The notes below the pieces were generated by a model that saw only the letters and a list, made by a program, of their open reading frames with translations, did not search any database and was not told the DNA's origin. A DNA stretch of 64,000 nucleotides from Bradyrhizobium japonicum USDA 6. Its GTDB lineage: Bacteria > Pseudomonadota > Alphaproteobacteria > Rhizobiales > Xanthobacteraceae. The position numbers were made by a program, and so were the translations under genes. Positions within the stretch are counted from its first letter, which is position 1; each line of letters opens with the position of its first letter. Shown piece after piece: positions 46,924-55,951 of the stretch. The DNA is taken from positions 744,001 through 808,000 of the forward strand of contig NC_017249.1 of assembly GCF_000284375.1 (NCBI RefSeq), written 5' to 3'.

Positions 46924-47523
46924 TCAGGAACCGGCGGCGAGCTGCAGTTTCATGACGGTGATCACGTCGCGAAGCTGGCTCGCATCGCCCGTGGCGCGCT
47001 TCACCAGAAGCGCGCCCTGCAGGGCGCTGAAGATGAAGCGTGCGACCTTGGCTGGAGGTGCCGCCAGGACAAATTCGCCGCGACTCGCGCCGCGCTTGAG
47101 AATTCTGGTCAACCAGTCTTGATGGGTTTGGAAAAAACCGTCGACGCGGGAGCGGAGGGGCGGGGGCAACGCCAGGATTTCGCCGGCCAGAGCACCGCAC
47201 AGGCAGATGCGGTCGGAGGTCTTGGCGAAGCCGACATAAGGCTCGACATAGAAGTCCAGCACCGCCAACGACGATTTCTCCGGATCCTCACCGATCGCCG
47301 CGAGGGCTTCATCGAAGCGCGCCACATAGCGATCGATGACGGCGGCTCCAAGGTCGGCCTTGGAAGGAAAATAGTAATGGATGCTCGCCTTGCGGATACC
47401 GAGGCCGTCGGCGATGTCCTGATAGCTGAAGGCGCTATAGCCGCGCGTCTGGATCATCGTCTCGGCGAGATCGAGAATCTGTTCTACGGTCTTTGACCTC
47501 GGCTTCGGCGCCGTCGTCGTCAT
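46924..47523 (-). CDS. TetR/AcrR-family transcriptional regulator
   Basis: 199 residues. N-terminal helix-turn-helix EQILDLAETMIQTRGYSAFSYQDIADGLGIRKASIHYYFPSK (about 13-55) and a helical C-terminal domain resembling TetR_C of the AcuR/YxaF-type group. Last gene of a leftward run (MAPEG, SDR, cupin, TetR) with inverted repeats of TACCTG-type at the promoter upstream of the MAPEG gene, so it probably controls its own operon. Ligand unknown. Confidence 0.88.
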   Translation of the reverse strand: MTTTAPKPRSKTVEQILDLAETMIQTRGYSAFSYQDIADGLGIRKASIHYYFPSKADLGAAVIDRYVARFDEALAAIGEDPEKSSLAVLDFYVEPYVGFAKTSDRICLCGALAGEILALPPPLRSRVDGFFQTHQDWLTRILKRGASRGEFVLAAPPAKVARFIFSALQGALLVKRATGDASQLRDVITVMKLQLAAGS

Positions 47524-47533
47524 GCAGTCTCCG

Positions 47534-48211
47534 TCATGGCATCGGGCGCAGATGATCTCGCTTCAACCAGTAGGTCGCGCCGTGGGTTGAGCCAAGGGCA
47601 CGTCGGAACATAGGTGGGTTCCTGATCCAGGTCCCCTTGCCGTATTGGCCGTGGCCGTCCTGAAGTTCGCCCTCCAGCATGAATATCTCCTCACCTGCCC
47701 GGCAGTCCACTTCTTCCAGCATCGTGCCGGGCCGCAATCGCTGCAGCATCACCGTTTCCCGGCCCGGGATGGCACAGAGCGGCAGCGTGGCCACGCCGGC
47801 CCGTTCGCCCTCTTTCCACATGGCACTGGCCGTGTTGATGACCACCCGGTCCGTCTCTCCCGGATCCATTTGCCGGAGCTTGACGAGGATGGTGCAACCA
47901 GGCCCGGTCCGCGGTGTGTGACGGCTGAGCGGTGGATTTCGCACGTACGTTCCCACTGGATAGTCGCCGTGCTCGTCGGAAAACACACCGCTCAGCACCA
48001 GGAATTCTTCGCCTAGCGAATGCTCGTGCGCGGGAAACGAGCTTGCCGGCGCGTAGCGGACCAGCGAAGTGGCGCGGGCGATTTCGTCGCCGATGCGGTC
48101 GAGCATGCGGCGCTCGACGCCGGCCTGCGGCGAAGGAATCCAGGGCATGGTCTCGGTCGAGATGACGACGCGCTGGGTGAAGTCGGCATTGACGCGATCA
48201 TTCGCCATCAT
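47534..48211 (-). CDS. ChrR-like double cupin protein
   Basis: 225 residues from the ATG at 48211, after GGAG; upstream codons overlap the SDR stop. Two cupin barrels: the first holds FPAHEHSLGEEFLVLSGVFSDEHGDYPVGTYVRNPP (H-x-H, E, and ending in a metal site), the second GEEIFMLEGELQDGHGQYGKGTWIRNPP. This matches the ChrR C-terminal cupin family; no anti-sigma zinc domain is present, so a metal-dependent enzyme or sensor is more likely. Operon with SDR and MAPEG genes. Confidence 0.82.
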   Translation of the reverse strand: MMANDRVNADFTQRVVISTETMPWIPSPQAGVERRMLDRIGDEIARATSLVRYAPASSFPAHEHSLGEEFLVLSGVFSDEHGDYPVGTYVRNPPLSRHTPRTGPGCTILVKLRQMDPGETDRVVINTASAMWKEGERAGVATLPLCAIPGRETVMLQRLRPGTMLEEVDCRAGEEIFMLEGELQDGHGQYGKGTWIRNPPMFRRALGSTHGATYWLKRDHLRPMP

Positions 48212-48219
48212 ACGGTCTC

Positions 48220-48930
48220 CTAAAACTTCTCGGTGAAGGGACGCAGGTCCATCTCCTGGGTCCATGCGGACGGCTCCTGCGTGGCGAGTTGCAGATAGGC
48301 CCGCGCGATGGCTTGCGAATCCATCCGGCCGGCCTGTGCGGGCCCGAAGCGCTGATCTGTTTTCGGCGTATCGATCAAGCCGTCGATCACGACATGCGTG
48401 ACATGCACCCCCTTCGGGCCGAACTCACGCGCCAGCGCCTGAGCAGGTCCGCGGAGCGCAAATTTGGCGGACGCGAACGCAGTGAAGTTGGCGGCGCCGC
48501 GGCGGCCAGCCGTGGCCCCCGAGAAGATCACGGTGCCGCTTTTGCGCGCGGCCATGTGTGGAAGGATGGCTTGCGCCGCCAGCATCGCGCCAAAACAGGC
48601 GACGCGCCAAACCTCCTCGAAGGCCTGCGGCGAGATATCACCGAATGGCAGCATCATCAGGAGTTGCGCGTTGTGAACGAGCACGTCGATGTGTTCGGCA
48701 ATGGGCGAAAGCGCGAGCTGAACCTCGGTTGTTCGGGTCAGATCGCAGGTGATGTGAGTATAGTTGCCACCCGCTTGTCCGACCGCCGCGCCGATCTGCT
48801 CGGACGCACGGCCGCTTCGTGAGAGGCCCAGCACATCGTAGCCTGCTTGTGCAAAGACGCCGGCGATATCGGCGCCGAGGCCTTCCGAAATTCCAGTGAT
48901 CAACAATTTGGGCCGTCCGGTGCCGGACAT
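48220..48930 (-). CDS. SDR-family protein with phenylalanine in place of the catalytic tyrosine
   Basis: 236 residues. Rossmann motif LITGISEGLGADIAGVF, VHNAQ (NNAG variant), serine in VIFSGATAG. The YxxxK motif reads FASAK, so the proton-donor tyrosine is Phe; this ALRG-following form occurs in a group of SDRs that may use another residue or not be reductases. Fits between the cupin and MAPEG genes, with 3- and 8-base spacing, so an operon. Substrate unknown. Confidence 0.85.
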   Translation of the reverse strand: MSGTGRPKLLITGISEGLGADIAGVFAQAGYDVLGLSRSGRASEQIGAAVGQAGGNYTHITCDLTRTTEVQLALSPIAEHIDVLVHNAQLLMMLPFGDISPQAFEEVWRVACFGAMLAAQAILPHMAARKSGTVIFSGATAGRRGAANFTAFASAKFALRGPAQALAREFGPKGVHVTHVVIDGLIDTPKTDQRFGPAQAGRMDSQAIARAYLQLATQEPSAWTQEMDLRPFTEKF

Positions 48931-48933
48931 CGG

Positions 48934-49332
48934 TCAGATCCAGCGCATGATGCTGGCGATGATCGCGATCTGCGCCAGCCAACCTGCGGTGAAAGTCAAC
49001 GTGCGCGCAGCGGGAATGCCTGCCGCGTAGATGATGTAGTGCGCGAGCCGAGCGAGGAAATAGACCACGACGGCGGCCTTCGTCACTGCGGTCGAGATGC
49101 CGAGCACATGCGCGGTGAGCACGACCGGGGCGAAGATGGCGAGATTCTCGATCGCGTTGCTGTGCGCACGAATGGCGCGCTGCGCCCAGTCCGCAAGCTT
49201 CCCGCTATCGGGCGCGCCTCCGGCGAGCGCCCCGCCGAGCCCGGTCGAAACGATGCGGTTGAGGACGTAAGGCAGCCAGAACAAGGCCGTCATGAGTGCG
49301 GTCAGCGTTAGCCAATAGAGCTCGGTCGTCAC
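48934..49332 (-). CDS. MAPEG family membrane protein
   Basis: 132 residues, four predicted transmembrane helices (TELYWLTLTALMTALFWLPYVL, NLAIFAPVVLTAHVLGI, AAVVVYFLARLAHYIIYAAG, LTFTAGWLAQIAIIASIM). The conserved RAxRAHxNxxE pattern of MAPEG (RAIRAHSNAIENLAIF) is present, as in glutathione transferase and eicosanoid-type enzymes. GTG start at 49332 behind GAGGAG. First gene of the leftward operon; a glutathione- or lipid-related detoxification role is inferred only. Confidence 0.88.
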   Translation of the reverse strand: MTTELYWLTLTALMTALFWLPYVLNRIVSTGLGGALAGGAPDSGKLADWAQRAIRAHSNAIENLAIFAPVVLTAHVLGISTAVTKAAVVVYFLARLAHYIIYAAGIPAARTLTFTAGWLAQIAIIASIMRWI

Positions 49333-49360
49333 GGGCTTCTCCTCTTTCAATTGCAATTGA

Positions 49361-49410
49361 TATCTACCTGCCAGTAGGTAAATATTTTACCTGCTAGTAG
49401 ATAGAGTCAA
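49361..49410 (-). promoter_or_regulatory. Promoter with tandem TetR-type operators, MAPEG operon
   Basis: TACCTGCCAGTAGGTA (49365-49380) and TACCTGCTAGTAGATA (49388-49403) are near-palindromes 23 bases apart and together form a larger inverted repeat with TATCTAC ends. TTGACT (-35, minus strand, 49410-49405) is next to them and the A/T-rich AAAATATTTA between them could be the -10. Probably bound by the TetR protein of 46924-47523. Confidence 0.72.
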
Positions 49411-49465
49411 GGGGCGTGCGTTGAAGAAGTCGTGAGGGACAGACTCCTGATGAGAAAGGAAGGGT

Positions 49466-49924
49466 TTAGCGGCCGGTCGAGCCGAAGCCGCCGGCGCCGC
49501 GATCGGTCGCGGACAATGTCGCCACGGGAACCAGCGCGGCCTGCACCACCGGCGCGATCACCATCTGCGCGATGCGCTCGCCGCGCTTGACCACGAAGGG
49601 CGCCGCGCCGTGGTTGATCAGGATCACCTTGATCTCGCCGCGATAGTCCGCATCGATCGTGCCCGGTGAGTTCAGCACGGTGACGCCGTGCTTGGCGGCA
49701 AGGCCCGAGCGCGGCCGCACCTGCGCCTCGTGGCCCGGCGGCAGCGCGATCGCGAGACCCGTCGGCACCAGCGCATATTGGCCGGCGGCGAGCGTCACCG
49801 GCTCGCTGTCGGGAACCGCGGCCATCAGGTCGAGGCCGGCGGCTTCGGAGGTCTGGTAGGCCGGCAGCGGAAGGCCTTCGGCGTGGGCCAGTTGCTGCAG
49901 TTCAACCGTGACTTTCGTGCTCAA
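49466..49924 (-). CDS. dut: dUTP diphosphatase
   Basis: 152-residue trimeric dUTPase; hydrolyses dUTP to dUMP, limiting uracil in DNA. Motifs: [47 protein letters not shown] (motifs 2-4 together; RSGLA and GTIDADYRG) and C-terminal [11 protein letters not shown] (motif 5). The ATG overlaps coaBC, which is translated just upstream on the same strand; coaBC-dut linkage is a classic bacterial pair. Confidence 0.96.
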   Translation of the reverse strand: MSTKVTVELQQLAHAEGLPLPAYQTSEAAGLDLMAAVPDSEPVTLAAGQYALVPTGLAIALPPGHEAQVRPRSGLAAKHGVTVLNSPGTIDADYRGEIKVILINHGAAPFVVKRGERIAQMVIAPVVQAALVPVATLSATDRGAGGFGSTGR

Positions 49925-51372
49925 GATGCCGGCTCCCGGGATTTGTCGGTCACGCTCTTTGCGACATGCGCGACCAGCTCGATGGCGACCTGTTCCTTGG
50001 TCATCACCGGCCAGGAATCAACCGCGATCTCGCCGTCCTCCTCACCATTCTTGCGACTGATCAGATGCACAGTGTTGCGGTCGCCGCCCATCACGCCGGT
50101 CGCCGGCGAGACGTCGTTGGCGACGATCCAGTCGCAGCCCTTGCGGGCCAGCTTGGACTTGGCGTTGTCGATGAGGTGCTCGGTCTCGGCGGCAAAGCCG
50201 ATCACCAGCGGCGGGCGCCGGTCGGTCAGCTTCGAGATCGTGGCGAGGATGTCGGGATTCTCGACCAGCTGAAGCGGCGGCATGCCGGCCGGGGTCTTCT
50301 TCAGCTTCTGCCCGCCCTCACTGGCGACCCGCCAGTCGGCGACCGCGGCCGCGAAGATCGCGATGTCGGCGGGAAGCGCCGCCTGCACCTGCTCCAGCAT
50401 CTGCCGGGCCGACTCCACGCGCTTCACCGTCACGCCTGGGGGATCGCCGAGATCGACCGGGCCGCTGACCAGGATCACCTCGGCGCCCGCGGCTTGCGCG
50501 GCGGCGGCGATGGCAAAGCCCTGCTTGCCGGAGGAGCGGTTGGCGATGTAGCGCACCGGGTCGATCGGCTCGTGGGTGGGACCTGCGGTGATCAGCACCC
50601 GCTTGCCGGTGAGCGGGCGCGGCACCGGCGGCCGCAGCAGGCGCTCGGCGGCGGTGGCGATCTCGATTGCCTCGGACATGCGGCCGATCCCGGCTTCGCC
50701 CGCCTCGGCCATCTCGCCGGAATTCGGGCCGATCAGGACTACGCCGTCACGCTGAAGCTGCGTCACGTTGCGGCGGGTCGCCGCGTTGTTCCACATCAGC
50801 GGATTCATCGCCGGCGCCAGCAGGACTTTGCGGTTGGTCGCGAGCAGGATGGCGCTGGCGAGATCGTCGGCATGGCCATTGGCCATCTTCGCCAGGAGGT
50901 CGGCGGTCGCGGGTGCGACGACGATCAGGTCGCAGTCGCGCGCGAGGCGAATGTGCCCGGCGTCGAACTCGCTCTGGGGGTCGAACAGGTCGGTGTAGAC
51001 CCGCTCATGCGACAGCGCGCTCACGGCCAGCGGCGTGACGAATTGCTGCGCCGCCTTGGTCAGGACGCAACGGACTTCGATCCGGCGTTCCTTGAGCCGG
51101 CGGATCAGGTCGAGCGACTTATAGGCCGCGATGCCGCCGCCGATGATCAGGGTGACGCTGGCCTCGGGGAGGGCGCCGGTCCGTTGCGGCGGGGGGGCGG
51201 TGGACTGGGCCGGCGGCAGCGCAAACGGCGTCAGCGGCTCCTCGCGGCCCTCGATCAGCTCCCCGAGGATGACCCGGACCTCTTCCTCGACCGACCTGCG
51301 GTTCCTGGCCGAGCGCAGGCGCAAATAGGTTTTGACGCCCTCGTCGAGCTTGCGGATGGTCAGGCTTGCCAT
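49921..51372 (-). CDS. coaBC: CoaBC (PPC synthetase/decarboxylase) with an N-terminal FitA/VapB-like ribbon-helix-helix domain
   Basis: 483 residues making 4'-phosphopantetheine for CoA. Residues 1-45 ([20 protein letters not shown], then [14 protein letters not shown]) match FitA/VapB-type ribbon-helix-helix antitoxin DNA-binding domains, which CoaBC normally lacks. A Pro/Ala linker (46-70) leads to the CoaC flavin domain ([35 protein letters not shown]) and CoaB ([24 protein letters not shown]). No ATG, GTG or TTG lies in frame between linker and CoaC, so the fusion appears obligatory. The lid, which normally has ACG with a catalytic Cys, reads [12 protein letters not shown]. The start follows GGAGGGG. 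Confidence 0.92.
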   Translation of the reverse strand: MASLTIRKLDEGVKTYLRLRSARNRRSVEEEVRVILGELIEGREEPLTPFALPPAQSTAPPPQRTGALPEASVTLIIGGGIAAYKSLDLIRRLKERRIEVRCVLTKAAQQFVTPLAVSALSHERVYTDLFDPQSEFDAGHIRLARDCDLIVVAPATADLLAKMANGHADDLASAILLATNRKVLLAPAMNPLMWNNAATRRNVTQLQRDGVVLIGPNSGEMAEAGEAGIGRMSEAIEIATAAERLLRPPVPRPLTGKRVLITAGPTHEPIDPVRYIANRSSGKQGFAIAAAAQAAGAEVILVSGPVDLGDPPGVTVKRVESARQMLEQVQAALPADIAIFAAAVADWRVASEGGQKLKKTPAGMPPLQLVENPDILATISKLTDRRPPLVIGFAAETEHLIDNAKSKLARKGCDWIVANDVSPATGVMGGDRNTVHLISRKNGEEDGEIAVDSWPVMTKEQVAIELVAHVAKSVTDKSREPAS

Positions 51373-51393
51373 GACGCCCCTCCAGCACGGAAT

Positions 51394-51435
51394 GATAGCG
51401 ATGCTATCGTTTCTGTGATTGCAGTGCAATCACAG
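51394..51435 (-). promoter_or_regulatory. coaBC promoter with two perfect palindromes
   Basis: GATAGC-GAT-GCTATC (51394-51408) is like the FitA half-sites TGATAGC and GCTATCA. CTGTGATTGCA-G-TGCAATCACAG (51413-51435) is a second, 11-base-arm palindrome over the ubiB stop. On the minus strand TTGCAC, 17 bases and TAGCAT could be the -35 and -10; the first palindrome covers the -10. A site for the RHH domain of CoaBC is proposed. Confidence 0.65.
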
Positions 51436-53004
51436 ATTCCGGACGGCGATCAGGATTCCGATGAAGGTGGCGGCAATGATCCAGAGCGCCACGGTGCGCC
51501 AGCGGTTCTTGCGGCCTTCGCTGCGGCCCATCGCGGCGATGCTCTCCGGCGACAGCTGGATGCCTTCCCGCGTCATGGTCTCGAGCTGCTCGAGCACCGC
51601 GACCGAGCGTTGCGCGATGTCGGGCAGGCGCATCAGTACGCGGGCGAGGTCGCTGCCGCCGGAGAGCGCGCCCTGCACCCGGCCGAGCGGGCCGAGATTG
51701 CGCTCGATCCATTCGCGCACCACGGGATCGGCGATCTTCCAGATGTCGAGTTTGGGATCGAAGGCTCGCGCCACGCCCTCAACCACCACCATGGTCTTCT
51801 GCAGCAGGATCAGCTCGGGCCGCGTCGTCATGTCGAACAGGCCGGTGACTTCGAGCAGCAGCGTCAGCAGCCGCGCCATCGAGATCTCCTCGGCGGTGCG
51901 GTTGTGGATCGGCTCGCCGATGGCGCGGATGGCCTGCGCGAAATTCTCGACCGAGTGATGCGCCGGCACATAGCCCGCCTCGAAATGCACCTCGGCGACG
52001 CGGCGATAATCGCGGGTGATGAAGCCGAGCAGGATCTCGGCGAGGAAGCGCCGCTCCTTCATCCCGAGCCGGCCCATGATGCCGAAATCGACCGCGACCA
52101 GGCGGCCGGCGTCATCGAGGAACAGATTGCCCGGATGCATGTCGGCGTGGAAAAAGCCATCGCGCAGCGCATGGCGCAGAAAACTCTGGATCACCTTGCG
52201 GCCGAGATCGGGCAGGTCGACCTGCGCCTCTGCCAGGCGCTTGTGATCGTTCAGCGCGATGCCGTCGATCCACTCCATCGTCAGCACGTTGTGCGTGGTG
52301 CGGTCCCAGTCGACGGTCGGCACACGGAAATCAGGATCGTCGAGCGTGTTCTCCGCCATCTCGGACAGCGCGGCAGCCTCGAGCCGCAGATCCATCTCCA
52401 TCGCGACCGAGCGCGACATGGTGTTGATGACCTCGATGAGGCGCAGGCGCCGCGCCTCGGATGAATGGGCCTCGGCCTCGTGGGCGACGAAGAAGAAATC
52501 CGAGAGATCGCGGCGGAAGCGCGAGGCCACGTTTGGCCTGAGCACCTTGACCGCGACCGGCTTGCGGACGCCGTTGTGCTCGACCTCGCCGCGATGCACC
52601 TGCGCGATCGAGGCGGCCGCGACCGGCGGGCCGAACGTGACGAAGACATCCTTCAGCGGACGTTCCAGCGAGGTCGCGATGGCAGCCTCCGCTTCCGCTT
52701 GCGGAAACGGCGGCAGCCGATCCTGAAGGCTTTCGAGGTCGTGCGCCATGTTGACGCCGACCACGTCGGGGCGCGTTGCCAGAAACTGGCCGAGCTTGAG
52801 ATAGGCCGGACCCATCCGCGTCAGAGCGCGTGCTATCCGCGGTCCGTGCTTGACGCCACGGCGTTCGATCAACCGCGCAAGCTTCAACGCAAGCTGTCCG
52901 GGCGGCGGCACCAGGGTCGGATCGACGGAACCGAACACGCCCTCGCGCGCAAACACGAACGCGGCGCGGATCAGGCGCGAAATGTGGGTAATGGAAGAAA
53001 TCAC
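51430..53004 (-). CDS. ubiB: Ubiquinone biosynthesis atypical kinase UbiB
   Basis: 524 residues, ABC1/ADCK/UbiB family. [17 protein letters not shown] carries the KxGQ motif, and the A-rich P-loop variant is [11 protein letters not shown]; the catalytic-like parts are [30 protein letters not shown]-terminal transmembrane helix ([18 protein letters not shown]). Supports coenzyme Q synthesis at the membrane through ATPase activity. Starts with an ATGA overlap on ubiE. Confidence 0.95.
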   Translation of the reverse strand: MISSITHISRLIRAAFVFAREGVFGSVDPTLVPPPGQLALKLARLIERRGVKHGPRIARALTRMGPAYLKLGQFLATRPDVVGVNMAHDLESLQDRLPPFPQAEAEAAIATSLERPLKDVFVTFGPPVAAASIAQVHRGEVEHNGVRKPVAVKVLRPNVASRFRRDLSDFFFVAHEAEAHSSEARRLRLIEVINTMSRSVAMEMDLRLEAAALSEMAENTLDDPDFRVPTVDWDRTTHNVLTMEWIDGIALNDHKRLAEAQVDLPDLGRKVIQSFLRHALRDGFFHADMHPGNLFLDDAGRLVAVDFGIMGRLGMKERRFLAEILLGFITRDYRRVAEVHFEAGYVPAHHSVENFAQAIRAIGEPIHNRTAEEISMARLLTLLLEVTGLFDMTTRPELILLQKTMVVVEGVARAFDPKLDIWKIADPVVREWIERNLGPLGRVQGALSGGSDLARVLMRLPDIAQRSVAVLEQLETMTREGIQLSPESIAAMGRSEGRKNRWRTVALWIIAATFIGILIAVRNL

Positions 53005-53762
53005 AAACGCCAGCCCGAATGCAGTGCGACGATGCCGCCGGACAAGGTCTGCCAGCCGACGCGGGCGAAGCCGGCGTCGCGGATCATGTCGGCGAAGGCG
53101 TTGGGTTTTGGAAACTTGCGGATCGATTCGACGAGATACTGGTAGGACTCGGCGTCGCCCGTGACCATGCGGCCGAGCGGCGGGATCACCTTGAACGAGA
53201 ACAGGTCATAGATCCGGTCGAGCCCGGGCATCTCGACCGTGGAGAATTCCAGGCACAGGAAGCGGCTGCCGGGCTTGAGCACGCGATAGGCCTCGCGCAG
53301 CGCCAGGTCGATCCGCGGCACATTGCGAATGCCGAAAGCGATCGTATATGCGTCAAAGCTGCGGTCGGCGAAGGCGAGCGCTTCGGCATTGCCCTCGACG
53401 AAATCGACCTGGGTCTCGAGATGCCGCTTCGCGGCACGCTCGCGGCCCACGGCCAGCATCTCGGCGTTGATGTCGCAGACCGTGGCATGGAAGCCGGGAC
53501 CTGCCGCCTTGGCAGCGCGGAACGAGATGTCGCCGGTGCCGCCGGCAACATCGAGCAGCGCGAACGGCCGGTCACCCCGCGGCGGGTTGAGTGCGTTGAT
53601 CATGATGTCCTTCCAGACCCGGTGCAGGCCACCGGACATCAGGTCGTTCATCAGGTCATAGCGCGACGCCACGCTGTGAAACACATCGTTCACCAGCGTC
53701 TGCTTGTCCCCCAGGGGAACGTCCCTGAAGCCAAAATGCGTGGTTTCGCCCGGCCGATCCAT
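53001..53762 (-). CDS. ubiE: Ubiquinone/menaquinone C-methyltransferase UbiE
   Basis: 253-residue SAM-dependent methyltransferase acting on the demethylquinone ring. Family signatures [18 protein letters not shown] and [10 protein letters not shown], and SAM motif [37 protein letters not shown] is also typical. Followed by ubiB with a four-base overlap. Divergent from mutM (81-base gap), an arrangement conserved in rhizobia. Confidence 0.96.
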   Translation of the reverse strand: MDRPGETTHFGFRDVPLGDKQTLVNDVFHSVASRYDLMNDLMSGGLHRVWKDIMINALNPPRGDRPFALLDVAGGTGDISFRAAKAAGPGFHATVCDINAEMLAVGRERAAKRHLETQVDFVEGNAEALAFADRSFDAYTIAFGIRNVPRIDLALREAYRVLKPGSRFLCLEFSTVEMPGLDRIYDLFSFKVIPPLGRMVTGDAESYQYLVESIRKFPKPNAFADMIRDAGFARVGWQTLSGGIVALHSGWRL

Positions 53763-53843
53763 TACTCTACTCCACTGGGCGGACCATAGCGCGGCCGCCG
53801 CAATGGCGCTATCACACCGCCCTCATAAGGTGAATGCCTGACC

Positions 53844-54743
53844 ATGCCTGAATTGCCCGAAGTCGAGACCGTCCGCCGCGGCCTTCAGCCCGTCATGGAG
53901 GGTGCGAAAATCCTCGTCGCGGAGGCCCGCAGGCCGGATCTGCGCTTTCCCTTCCAGCCCGATTTCGTGGCCCGGCTCCAGGGGCAGGTCGTCACGGGGC
54001 TTGGCCGCCGTGCAAAATATCTCATGGCCGATCTCGCCTCCGGCGACGTGCTGCTGATGCATCTAGGCATGTCGGGCTCGTTCCGCGTCATCAAGCCGGA
54101 CAACGAGGCCGCGCCGGGCGAGTTTCACTACCCGCGCGGTAAGGACTCCACGCACGACCACGTGCTGTTTCGGATGTCCTCCGGCGCCGACATCGTGTTC
54201 AACGACCCGCGCCGCTTCGGTTACATGAAAGTGATCGCGCGCAAAGTGCTTGAGGACGAGCCGCTGCTGCGCGATCTCGGTCCCGAGCCGCTCGGCAACG
54301 AATTCGACGCCGCGATGCTGGCGCGGTCGTGCGAGGGCAAGACGACGAGCCTGAAGGCCGCGCTACTCGACCAGCGCGTGGTCGCCGGGCTCGGCAACAT
54401 CTATGTCTGCGAAGCGCTGCATCGCTCGCATCTGTCGCCGCGTCGCATTGCTGCGACGCTCGCGACCAAGGGTCGCAAGAGTGTTGGCGGCAGCGAGCCG
54501 ACCGATCATGCGAAGCGGCTGGTGAGTGCCATTCACACCGTGCTCAACGACGCGATCAAGGCCGGCGGCTCCAGCTTGCGCGACCATCGCCAGACCTCGG
54601 GCGAACTCGGCTATTTCCAGCATTCCTTCAAGGTCTATGACCGCGAGGGCGAGACCTGCAAGACGCCAGGGTGCGGCGGCACGATCAAGCGCTTCACCCA
54701 GAACGGCCGTTCCACCTTCTGGTGTGCGAAATGTCAGAAGTGA
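53844..54743 (+). CDS. mutM: Formamidopyrimidine-DNA glycosylase (Fpg/MutM)
   Basis: 299 residues; removes 8-oxoguanine and cuts the abasic site. The N-terminal [13 protein letters not shown] contains the catalytic proline and glutamate. DNA-binding [26 protein letters not shown] is the helix-two-turn-helix. The zinc finger [27 protein letters not shown] is intact with four cysteines. Divergent from ubiE. Confidence 0.96.
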   Translation: MPELPEVETVRRGLQPVMEGAKILVAEARRPDLRFPFQPDFVARLQGQVVTGLGRRAKYLMADLASGDVLLMHLGMSGSFRVIKPDNEAAPGEFHYPRGKDSTHDHVLFRMSSGADIVFNDPRRFGYMKVIARKVLEDEPLLRDLGPEPLGNEFDAAMLARSCEGKTTSLKAALLDQRVVAGLGNIYVCEALHRSHLSPRRIAATLATKGRKSVGGSEPTDHAKRLVSAIHTVLNDAIKAGGSSLRDHRQTSGELGYFQHSFKVYDREGETCKTPGCGGTIKRFTQNGRSTFWCAKCQK

Positions 54744-54802
54744 AGATCGGGCCTGCCGCCGATAGGCCGTGAGTCTCGGCGAGGGCGACGACCCCACCAC
54801 GC

Positions 54803-54915
54803 CGTCATTGCTTCGCTGCGCTCGCAATGACGAGGACGATGGTTGCTCGCCTAAAAATACGAAGCGAAACAATCCGGCCGGGCTGATGGCCGGATCGCTT
54901 CGTCGCTCGGATTCT
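54803..54915. repeat. Palindromic intergenic repeat, family A (diverged copy)
   Basis: GTCATTGCTTCGCTGCGCTCGCAATGACG on the left (as two short arms CGTCATTGC and GCAATGACG), then AAGCGAAACAATCCGGCC and GGCCGGATCGCTTCGTCGCTCGGATTCTTC on the right. Related to 6855-6938. Lies between convergent mutM and parA-like genes. Confidence 0.65.
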
Positions 54916-54964
54916 TCAACCGGATAAGTGAAGAGGCCGCCTGTCGTCCGAGCGATCGCCCCGC

Positions 54965-55708
54965 TCAGGACGCGAGTGTCGTGGTCTCGTCCGTCGCCTG
55001 TTCGGCGGCGGCGTGCAGCATCCCGTCCGCGACCGAGATGACCTGGTCGATCAGCACATTGGTCGTGGCTTCGAGCTCGAGCCGGGTCTCGATCCAGCGC
55101 CAGAGGCCGCGGATCTCGTCCGCCGACTTGCCGTTCGGTGCGAATTCGCTGACCGCGAGGCCGCTCGCGAGCGAGTCCTGGTGGTCGTTGCGCATCACGA
55201 TCAGCGGGCGCGCGAGCACCTCGGCGAGATCGAGGGCGGCTTCCTCGGCGAGGGTGTTGGCGGCGTTGTCGATGCGCTGGCCGCGGATCGGCGCCTGGTT
55301 CAGCACGAAGCTGTAGGGCCGCTTCCAGGCGCGCGCGACGCTCAGCGTGGAGACCGTCGCCTCGATGTCGGCAACGCTCGGGCGAGCCGGAATCAGGCAG
55401 AGGTCGGAATGGCGGATCGCGGCGGTGGTCGCGGCGCCGAGGCCGGCCGCGGTATCGACGATCACGAGCTGCAGGCCGCTGTCGGCCAGCATCTTCAGGC
55501 GCGGCGCGATGTCGGCCGCGTGATAGATCGGCTCGACGACGAGATCGTCGGCGTGGCGGCGACGCTGCCAGTTGGACAGGGTACCCTGCGGGTCGGTTTC
55601 GATCAGGCGGACGGTGAAGCCGGCCTGCTTGGCCGCCAGCGCGAGGCCGATGGCAAGCGTGCTCTTGCCACTGCCACCCTTTTGGGTGGCCAGTACGATC
55701 GTGTGCAT
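54965..55708 (-). CDS. ParA/MinD-family ATPase, orphan
   Basis: 247 residues. Deviant Walker A in LATQKGGSGKSTLAIGLAL; Walker B VIVDTAAGLGAATTAAI and switch DPQGTLSNWQRRR are ParA-like. No parB is adjacent. Similar orphan ParA proteins position chemoreceptors, polyhydroxybutyrate or plasmid-like cargo, or act on partition-like systems; the cargo here is unknown. Alone between repeats and the divergent gamma-glutamyltransferase. Confidence 0.88.
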   Translation of the reverse strand: MHTIVLATQKGGSGKSTLAIGLALAAKQAGFTVRLIETDPQGTLSNWQRRRHADDLVVEPIYHAADIAPRLKMLADSGLQLVIVDTAAGLGAATTAAIRHSDLCLIPARPSVADIEATVSTLSVARAWKRPYSFVLNQAPIRGQRIDNAANTLAEEAALDLAEVLARPLIVMRNDHQDSLASGLAVSEFAPNGKSADEIRGLWRWIETRLELEATTNVLIDQVISVADGMLHAAAEQATDETTTLAS

Positions 55709-55951
55709 GGAAAGTTGAATCCTTTGGAATGCTTGGGTCTGTGGGGTAACGCCACGCGAACGTGCATCGCTTCTCGATGCTGAGCTCTACTCGCTCAGGA
55801 CGTGCCCTGCCCGATCCAAAGGGGACCGCGGATGTCCGAATCAACGGTAACGAAGATGGCAGAATCGGGAATGCCAGCTAATCCGTACCAATACTGGACC
55901 CGTAGTCGCGCGTATGATGTGTTGCCGCCGTGAATAAAAGGGGCAGGCGGC

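Noticed and set aside
49966..52464. 832-codon open frame on the plus strand across coaBC and ubiB
   Set aside because: It crosses two well-supported minus-strand genes and their intergenic palindromes; no recognisable protein.
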